From a bacterium (GTDB taxonomy: Bacteria > Bacteroidota > Bacteroidia > Bacteroidales > Muribaculaceae), in assembly GCA_004559845.1 (NCBI GenBank), contig SFWW01000041.1, positions 1-17,938 on the forward strand: 17,938 nucleotides of DNA. Reading direction: 5' to 3'. The notes under the pieces were generated by a model, which ran no database searches, had not been told where the DNA came from, and saw nothing but the letters and a program-made list of their open reading frames with translations. Made by a program: the position numbers and the translations under genes. This document shows positions 12,708 through 17,938 of this stretch, one piece after another. Numbering within the stretch: the stretch's first letter is position 1; the number at the start of each line of letters is the position of its first letter.

Positions 12708-13367
12708 TCAGGAATCGTGATTTTGTGGATTGGCAGCATCGCTGTGGGCATTTTCGTTTTTCTTCTCCTCCGCCACTAAATATTTGCTGTAGAAGCACAC
12801 CAGCACAATCACGCTCACCGACAAGCAAGCATCGGCGAAATTGAATACCGGTTGGAAAAACTCCGAACCTCCGAGCAAGGGCACCCAATCGGGCCAAGTG
12901 AAGAGCGGGAAATAGAACATATCCACCACACGGCCATGGAAAATGGATTCGTAGCCGCCACCGGGCGGGAAAATTTGCGCCACGCTCACCGGTGTGGATT
13001 CGTTGAAAATCAAGCCGTAGGCAATGCAGTCGATTACATTGCCCAACGCTCCGGCGGCAATCAGCGAGATGCATGCCACATAGCCTGCGGGCACTTTTTC
13101 GTTGGTGCGCAACTTGAATAAATAATAAATCATCACGCCCACGGCAATGATGCGAAACCAGGTGAGAAACACCTTCGGTCCCCATTCCATGCCGAACGCC
13201 ATGCCATTATTTTCCACGAATCGCAGAATGAACCAGTCGGTGATGCGCAAATCTTCGTAGAGGGCGAAATTGCATTTCACCCAAATTTTGAGAGCTTGGT
13301 CGATAATCACCACAGTGGCTATGATAATCACCGCCAGCCATCCTTTAGAAATATGTGATTTATTCAC
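12708..13367 (-). CDS. lspA: Lipoprotein signal peptidase (signal peptidase II)
   Basis: A 219-residue inner-membrane aspartyl protease that removes signal peptides from diacylated prolipoproteins. I choose GTG at 13367, 7 bases after the dksA-like stop: it gives the short cytoplasmic head usual before the first helix (GWLAVIIIATVVIIDQALK). An ATG at 13400 would add 11 residues (230 in all) but overlap the upstream gene by 26 bases. Family motifs are VENNGMAFGM, AAGALGNVIDCIAYGLIF, GRVVDMFYFP with catalytic Asp149, and FNFADACLSV with catalytic Asp179. The Cys after the first IDx motif and the long periplasmic loop between the two aspartates are common in Bacteroidetes. The C-terminal tail is charged and cytoplasmic. 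It is known to be the target of globomycin in other bacteria. Confidence 0.93.
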   Translation of the reverse strand: MNKSHISKGWLAVIIIATVVIIDQALKIWVKCNFALYEDLRITDWFILRFVENNGMAFGMEWGPKVFLTWFRIIAVGVMIYYLFKLRTNEKVPAGYVACISLIAAGALGNVIDCIAYGLIFNESTPVSVAQIFPPGGGYESIFHGRVVDMFYFPLFTWPDWVPLLGGSEFFQPVFNFADACLSVSVIVLVCFYSKYLVAEEKKNENAHSDAANPQNHDS

Positions 13368-13374
13368 TTTGCTA

Positions 13375-13758
13375 TTATTTCTTTTTTCGTGAAGCCTCAA
13401 TTTCTTTACCTTCCACAGAGAGTGTGGTGTGTGGCACCGCCATGAGTCTGCCCTTGGGAATGAGTTTGCCGGTCACGCGGCAAATGCCGTAGGTTTTTTG
13501 CTCAATTCGCACCAAAGCAGCTTGCAATTTTTTGATAAACTGCATTTGCCGCTCAGCGCTGGCACTGGCTTGCTCTTTGCTCATCGTCACAGAGCCATCC
13601 TCAATGGCAATCATGCTGGGCGAACTCTCATCTTTTTGTATGGTACCCATTAAGTGGTCGTAGTTTTGCTTCGCCACATCAATTTTTTCAAGAATCAATT
13701 GCTTGAATTCTTGCAATTCGGCATCGGAGTACCTTGCTAATGGTTTGGATTCATTCAT
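13375..13758 (-). CDS. DksA/TraR-family zinc-finger-like regulator
   Basis: A 127-residue protein from ATG 13758, chosen because AGAAAGGA lies 9 bases upstream, a rare Shine-Dalgarno for this phylum. A start at 13800 would add 14 residues of poor quality. Residues about 11-85 form a long alpha-helical hairpin as in DksA, with acidic residues at the turn (KDESSPSMIAIEDGS). Residues 90-116 are the remnant zinc-finger (GICRVTGKLIPKGRLMAVPHT), in which only one of the four Cys is kept, as is usual in Bacteroidetes members. DksA relatives act in the RNA polymerase secondary channel together with ppGpp; whether this short form does so is inference. It is placed between ileS and lspA and overlaps neither with the starts chosen here. 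Confidence 0.87.
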   Translation of the reverse strand: MNESKPLARYSDAELQEFKQLILEKIDVAKQNYDHLMGTIQKDESSPSMIAIEDGSVTMSKEQASASAERQMQFIKKLQAALVRIEQKTYGICRVTGKLIPKGRLMAVPHTTLSVEGKEIEASRKKK

Positions 13759-13801
13759 AATGACATCCTTTCTTTTAAAAGTATTGATAAAGAGCCGCAA
13801 G

Positions 13802-13835
13802 GGCTTAACCCGCTAATGGGGTTGCCGGTTAAGCC
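13802..13835 (-). terminator. Hairpin overlapping the ileS stop codon
   Basis: GGCTTAACC (13802-13810) pairs perfectly with GGTTAAGCC (13827-13835), loop 16 bases. The ileS TAA at 13829-13831 is inside the stem. On the minus strand the stem is followed by CTTGCGGCTCTTTAT, a poor U tract, so it may be a leaky terminator, an attenuator or an mRNA 3'-end stabiliser between ileS and the dksA-like gene. Confidence 0.5.
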
Positions 13836-16800
13836 TTCACGACGTTGATTTTCAGTTTGTAGTCGTCCATATCCACTTCAGCGGCTTCTGCCGGGCATTG
13901 GGCGAGGGTGATGCTCACTGCGAGCACTTGCTTGGCGATATAGTCGGTCCATTCGCTCACTGCCTCATTGATATGCTCATCGGGCGAGATGGTGACCACA
14001 ATTCGGTCAGTGAGGTTGAAATTGCTACTCTTACGCAAATTTTGGATACGGTTCACCAATTCGCGAGCGATGCCCTCTTTGCGGAGTTGGTCGGTGATGG
14101 TGATGTCGAGCGCCACGGTGAGGTTGCCCTCATTGGTCACGAGCCATCCGGGGATATCTTCGCTAATCACCTCCACATCGGCGAGCGCCACCACGGCTTG
14201 TTCGCCATTGATATCAAGAGCGATTTGCCCGTCGGCTTCAAATTGTGCAATTTGCGCTTGTTCCAATGTGGTGAGAGCTTGTGCAGCAGCCTTCATATTT
14301 TTACCAAACTTCGGTCCCAGCTTTTTGAAATCGGGTTTGATACGCTTCACGAGGATACCTTCGTCGCCTCCCACATAGTTGATGCTCTTCACATTCACCT
14401 CATTCATAATCAGATTTGCCACCGCCTCGATGTCTTGCTTTTGGCTATCGTCGAGCACCGGAATCATGATGGCGGTGAGCGGTTGTTTCACCTTCAGATT
14501 CTTCTTGCGGCGTAGCGAGAGCACCATGGTGGTGATTTGCTGTGCGATGTGCATACGCTTTTCGAGCACCTTGTCGATGGCGTTGGTGTCAGCCTTCGGG
14601 AAGCGGCTCAAGTGCACCGAAGTGGTGCTGCCGGAGAGGTCGCGGTAGAGCATATCGGCGTAGAACGGAGCGATGGGTGCCATGAGCAGCGACACCTTGG
14701 TGAGGCATTCGTAGAGCGTTTGGTTGGCGCTCAAATCGCCGTCCCAGAAGCGAGCGCGATTGAGTCGCACATACCAGTTGCTAAGGTTGTCGACCACAAA
14801 TTCGCTGATAGCGCGAGCTGCTTTGGTGAGTTCGTAGTCTTCAATGTAAGCCGTTACATCTGCCACGAGCGAATTGAGCATTGAGATAATCCAGCGGTCA
14901 ATTTCTTGGCGTTCAGCCAAAGGCACTTGCGGAGCATGGCAGTCGAAGTTCGACAGGTTAGCGTAGAGCGCAAAGAAAGAGTAAGTGTTGTGGAGCTTGC
15001 CAAAGAATTTGCTGCCAGCCATTTCTTCCACTCCGGCTTCGTCGAATTTCAGGTTGTCCCATGGCGAAGAGTTGCTAATCATGTACCAGCGGATAGGATC
15101 GATGCCGTATTTTTCGATAGCCTTAAAGGGGTCGACGGCGTTGCCGAGGCGTTTGCTCATCTTATTGCCGTTTTTATCAAGCACCAAACCGTTGGAAATC
15201 ACGCTCTTGTAAGCCACGCTATCAAACACCATCGTGGCGATGGCATGGAGTGTGAAAAACCAGCCGCGCGTTTGGTCTTGTCCTTCGGCAATGAAGTCGG
15301 CAGGATAGAAACTACCCTTGTCCACAAGGTCTTTATTTTCAAACGGATAGTGGAGTTGTGCGTAGGGCATGGCTCCGCTATCAAACCACACGTCGATCAA
15401 ATCGAGTTCGCGCTTCATCGGCTTACCGGATTCGCTCACGAGGATGATATCGTCCACGTAGGGGCGGTGGAGGTCGATTTTATCGTAGTTGGCATCGCTG
15501 TAGTCGCCCGGCACGAATCCCGCTTTTTTCCAGGGGTTTTCGGTCATCACTCCGGCTGCCACGGCTTTTTCCATTTCGTTGTAGAGTTCTTCGGCACTGC
15601 CGATGCAAATTTCTTCGTGGGTATCCTCATTGCGCCAAATGGGCAGAGGAGTGCCCCAGTAGCGGCTACGGCTCAAGTTCCAGTCGTTGAGGTTTTCGAG
15701 CCACTTGCCGAAGCGTCCGGTGCCGGTGTGCTCAGGTTTCCACTTGATGGTTTGGTTGAGTTGCACCATGCGGTCGCGGCAAGCAGTGGAGCGGATAAAC
15801 CAGCTATCGAGGGGATAGTAGAGAATCGGCTTATCGGTGCGCCAGCAGTGGGGATAGTTGTGGGTGTGCTTCTCCATTTTGAAAGCCGAGCCGTCTTGCT
15901 TCATTCGGATGCAAATGTAGATGTTGAGGTCTTCATCTTTGGCGGCAGCTTTTTCGTCGAAGCGTCCGTCGACGGTGTATTTCGGGTCGTAGGCATTTTT
16001 CACGAATTTGCCGGCGTATTCTTTATAGCGGTTCACATCCACGAAGTTTGCCACAAAATCCTCGTCAAGGTCTTCAAAATTGAAGTAACGTCCCTCGAAA
16101 TCCACCATCGGGCGTGTTTCCAATTTTTTATTAATCATGAAAAGGGCGGGCACACCTGCTGCTCGTGCCACATTGGCGTCGTCGGCACCGAAAGTGGGTG
16201 CAATGTGTACGATACCCGTACCATCGTCGGTGGTAACATAGTCGCCCGGAATCACACGGAAACCATTATCGTTGCCCACGATTTTCCCGTCGATTTTGTC
16301 CACGGGTTTCACCCAAGGGAAGAGTTGGTGATATTTGATGCCCACCAATTCGCTACCGGAAAATTCGGCAATCACCTTGTAGGGAATCACCTTGTCGCCT
16401 TTTTTGTAGGCAACCAAATCGAGATTGGCACCTTCAGCGGCAAAGTAGGCGCTCAAGCGCGCCTTCGCCAAGAGGTAGGTGGCAGGTTCGCCGGTGTAGG
16501 GGTTGTAGCTTTCCACCGCCACATATTGAATTTTCGGTCCCACGCAGAGGGCAGTGTTGGAAGGAAGGGTCCACGGCGTGGTGGTCCAAGCAATGATGCA
16601 GAGTTTTTCGAATCCGGCATCCACTTTGCTCAATATATCAGCCACCACCGCATTGCCATCGTTTTTCACGGCAAATTGTGCGGTAACGGTTTGGTCCTTC
16701 ACATCGCGATAGCAGCCCGGCTGGTTCAGCTCGTGACTGCTCAATCCGGTGCCTGCAGCGGGCGAGTAGGGCTGAATGGTGTAGCCCTTGTAGAGTAGAT

Positions 16801-17308
16801 TCTTGTTGTAGAGTTGCTTAAGCAGCCACCAAAGCGTTTCGATGTAAGCGTTTTTGTAGGTGATGTACGGGTTGTCGAGGTCCACCCAATAACCCATTTT
16901 GTTGGTCAGGTCGGTCCATTCCTTGGTGTATTTCATCACTTCCTTACGGCAAGCATCGTTGTATTGGTCCACCGAAATCTTTTTGCCGATGTCTTCTTTT
17001 TTGATACCGAGTGCTTTTTCCACCCCCAGCTCCACGGGTAAGCCGTGGGTGTCCCAGCCCGCTTTACGGAGCACCTTGAAGCCGCTCATGGTTTTGTAGC
17101 GGCACACGATGTCCTTAATGGTGCGCGCCAGCACGTGGTGAATGCCCGGCATACCGTTGGCAGAAGGCGGACCTTCGTAGAACACAAAAGTGGGAGCGCC
17201 TTCACGCTCTTCAATACTTTTGGCGAACACGTTTTCTTGTTCCCAAAGTTGGAGCACGTCTTTGTTGACGTCGGAAAGATTCAGTTTGCTATATTCTCTA
17301 AACTTCAT
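13829..17308 (-). CDS. ileS: Isoleucyl-tRNA synthetase, long eukaryotic-type (IleS2-like)
   Basis: A 1159-residue cytoplasmic class I aminoacyl-tRNA synthetase that charges tRNA-Ile. The HIGH-type motif is GIHH at 55-58, in the context EGPPSANGMP-GIHHVLART. The KMSKS motif is KMSKR at 716-720 (NGNKMSKRLGN). The editing domain lies between, including WTTTPWTLPSNTALC and GDYVTTDDGTGIVHIAPTFG. WYVRLNRARFW marks the anticodon-binding region. The length of about 1150, the form of the HIGH region and a C-terminus without a zinc-binding Cys cluster all point to the eukaryotic-like clade (type 2), known in several bacteria for low mupirocin sensitivity. The start fits the N-terminal consensus and lies about 33 bases after a consensus promoter. 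Intact. Confidence 0.96.
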   Translation of the reverse strand: MKFREYSKLNLSDVNKDVLQLWEQENVFAKSIEEREGAPTFVFYEGPPSANGMPGIHHVLARTIKDIVCRYKTMSGFKVLRKAGWDTHGLPVELGVEKALGIKKEDIGKKISVDQYNDACRKEVMKYTKEWTDLTNKMGYWVDLDNPYITYKNAYIETLWWLLKQLYNKNLLYKGYTIQPYSPAAGTGLSSHELNQPGCYRDVKDQTVTAQFAVKNDGNAVVADILSKVDAGFEKLCIIAWTTTPWTLPSNTALCVGPKIQYVAVESYNPYTGEPATYLLAKARLSAYFAAEGANLDLVAYKKGDKVIPYKVIAEFSGSELVGIKYHQLFPWVKPVDKIDGKIVGNDNGFRVIPGDYVTTDDGTGIVHIAPTFGADDANVARAAGVPALFMINKKLETRPMVDFEGRYFNFEDLDEDFVANFVDVNRYKEYAGKFVKNAYDPKYTVDGRFDEKAAAKDEDLNIYICIRMKQDGSAFKMEKHTHNYPHCWRTDKPILYYPLDSWFIRSTACRDRMVQLNQTIKWKPEHTGTGRFGKWLENLNDWNLSRSRYWGTPLPIWRNEDTHEEICIGSAEELYNEMEKAVAAGVMTENPWKKAGFVPGDYSDANYDKIDLHRPYVDDIILVSESGKPMKRELDLIDVWFDSGAMPYAQLHYPFENKDLVDKGSFYPADFIAEGQDQTRGWFFTLHAIATMVFDSVAYKSVISNGLVLDKNGNKMSKRLGNAVDPFKAIEKYGIDPIRWYMISNSSPWDNLKFDEAGVEEMAGSKFFGKLHNTYSFFALYANLSNFDCHAPQVPLAERQEIDRWIISMLNSLVADVTAYIEDYELTKAARAISEFVVDNLSNWYVRLNRARFWDGDLSANQTLYECLTKVSLLMAPIAPFYADMLYRDLSGSTTSVHLSRFPKADTNAIDKVLEKRMHIAQQITTMVLSLRRKKNLKVKQPLTAIMIPVLDDSQKQDIEAVANLIMNEVNVKSINYVGGDEGILVKRIKPDFKKLGPKFGKNMKAAAQALTTLEQAQIAQFEADGQIALDINGEQAVVALADVEVISEDIPGWLVTNEGNLTVALDITITDQLRKEGIARELVNRIQNLRKSSNFNLTDRIVVTISPDEHINEAVSEWTDYIAKQVLAVSITLAQCPAEAAEVDMDDYKLKINVVKA

Positions 17309-17348
17309 AAAAAGTGATATTGAATTCAGGGATATTGATATTAATCTA

Positions 17349-17379
17349 CAAAATTAGAAAAAATCCCCCAAATATGCAA
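17349..17379 (-). promoter_or_regulatory. Consensus promoter of ileS
   Basis: On the minus strand TTG (17379-17377), a 20-base gap, then TAATTTTG (17356-17349). Both elements and the spacing match the Bacteroidetes primary sigma consensus. Transcription would start near 17342. The leader is only about 33 bases, too short for a T-box riboswitch. Confidence 0.7.
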
Positions 17380-17416
17380 TAACTCACATTAATATATTAG
17401 CGATATTAGCGAAAGA

Positions 17417-17747
17417 CCACGGCTCTTTCATTTACGGCTCTTTTTGATAGCGGCTGCTTGATTTGGTGAGGTTTGGAGGGATGGTGGTGAGTGGGATGGA
17501 GGCTTGAGTGAGATGGTGGCTTTGGATGGATGGAAGAGAACAAAAAGTCGGGAGGCGGGGATGTGAGGGCTGAAGCCCTTGCGTGGGACGATGAGTGGGA
17601 TAAAGCCTGAAAACGAGTTTTCAGTTTTTTCCCTCTCTCGCCCACAGTGGGCTACTTCGCACCCCACTCACATCCCTCGCCGCCCGAAGAAAAAGCCGCT
17701 TCGCGGAAAAAAAGTCGGCTTCGCCGAAAAAAAACTGCGCCTATAGC
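17417..17747 (+). repeat. Folded dispersed repeat element, copy 2
   Basis: Matches copy 1 (926-1221) from CCACGGCTCTTTCATTTACG to CCTATAGC in the same orientation. The lengths differ by 35, accounted for by a 34-base insertion near 17500-17535 flanked by GATGGA and one extra A in an A run. The long arms are at 17548-17567 and 17667-17687, with one mismatch. The inner stem CTGAAAAC/GTTTTCAG is perfect here but has a G-T pair in copy 1. The apex at 17647-17667 reads as the reverse complement of the copy 1 apex. The inverted end seen at 1423 is not found to the right of this copy. Confidence 0.75.
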
Positions 17748-17806
17748 ACATAGGGCTGTATCGTGTTCGTAGACAAGTGGGCGAATTTCCTTTTTGGGTG
17801 TTTTAC

Positions 17807-17827
17807 GTAGCCATTAGATGGCGGAGG
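17807..17827 (+). repeat. Dispersed intergenic motif, copy 2
   Basis: GTAGCCATTA-GATGGCGGAGG matches 9893-9913 with 2 differences in 21. The two changes and the following GTGGGTGGG abolish the hairpin present in the other copy. Confidence 0.45.
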
Positions 17828-17938
17828 TGGGTGGGTAGCGATTTTTCGTAACTATTCAGCTATGCAATAATATGGGCGCACTGAGTGTGGGGATGCTATT
17901 TTAGAGTAATGCCAAAATTGCGTCCCATTTGGAATAAT

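Larger units (their letters stand above)
17309..17938. other. Gene-free right end of the window, about 630 bases
   Basis: It holds the ileS promoter, repeat copy 2 (17417-17747) and a second copy of a short intergenic motif (17807-17827). From 17830 to the edge I see no gene and no strong hairpin. Confidence 0.65.

Noticed and set aside
14906..16798. A 630-codon open frame on the + strand antisense to ileS
   Set aside because: It lies wholly inside ileS in the opposite strand, has no domain pattern, and is the usual by-product of codon bias in a long gene.
17309..17348. T-box riboswitch ahead of ileS
   Set aside because: The predicted leader is about 33 bases, far too short, and no anticodon stem or terminator is visible.
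17406..17667. Pro/Ser/His-rich small frames on the minus strand at the right end
   Set aside because: They coincide with the folded repeat element and have low-complexity composition.

Overview
The window looks like chromosomal DNA of a Bacteroidales bacterium, most probably of the Muribaculaceae/Prevotella type. This rests on several observations: TAnnTTTG -7 promoter elements with almost no Shine-Dalgarno sequences; half-dockerin repeats of the type DxNGDGxxNxSD in secreted proteins; a TonB-dependent receptor with a carboxypeptidase-regulatory-like N-terminus; a BACON-like domain; a long eukaryotic-type IleRS; and a DUF4296 lipoprotein next to lspA. No rRNA, tRNA, CRISPR array or recognisable transposase was seen.

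Layout. (1) Positions 1-900, minus strand: a compact operon. It holds a RelE/HigB-like putative toxin, an XRE antitoxin overlapping it by ATGA, and the start of a third small membrane protein cut by the window edge. The promoter carries a 7-2-7 palindrome that is a good operator candidate. (2) 925-1441: a non-coding, strongly folded repeat element. A second copy lies at 17417-17747 in the same orientation. (3) 1568-2034: a secreted BACON-like plus dockerin-like protein whose signal peptide is out of frame with the body; the frame break falls in a TG-repeat tract. (4) 2265-3904, minus: a GT2 glycosyltransferase translationally coupled to a GNAT acetyltransferase, transcribed divergently from (5) a type II pantothenate kinase (coaW, 4024-4863). 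(6) 4891-9097, minus: a TonB-dependent receptor, and upstream of it a secreted protein made of two tandem [half-dockerin + SUMF1/FGE-fold] units, with a terminator between them. (7) 9098-10037: gene-free DNA with a near-consensus + strand promoter, 9-bp and 6-bp tandem repeats and several hairpins. (8) 10038-11604, minus: an MlaF/MlaE-type lipid ABC transporter pair. (9) 11723-17308, minus: ileS - dksA/traR-like - lspA - DUF4296 lipoprotein, a housekeeping cluster with a consensus promoter upstream of ileS. (10) 17309-17938: gene-free, holding the second copy of the repeat.

How the parts relate. The right half is core cell biology: aminoacylation, stress-type transcription factor, lipoprotein maturation and outer-membrane lipid transport. 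The left half and the spacers are accessory. The most unusual observations are the TG-tract frame break in the secreted protein, the folded dispersed repeat whose apex appears inverted between its two copies, and the orphan promoter feeding a tandem-repeat tract. No complete, clearly new multi-gene defence or metabolic system is evident. The three-gene left-edge operon is the closest candidate but is truncated.
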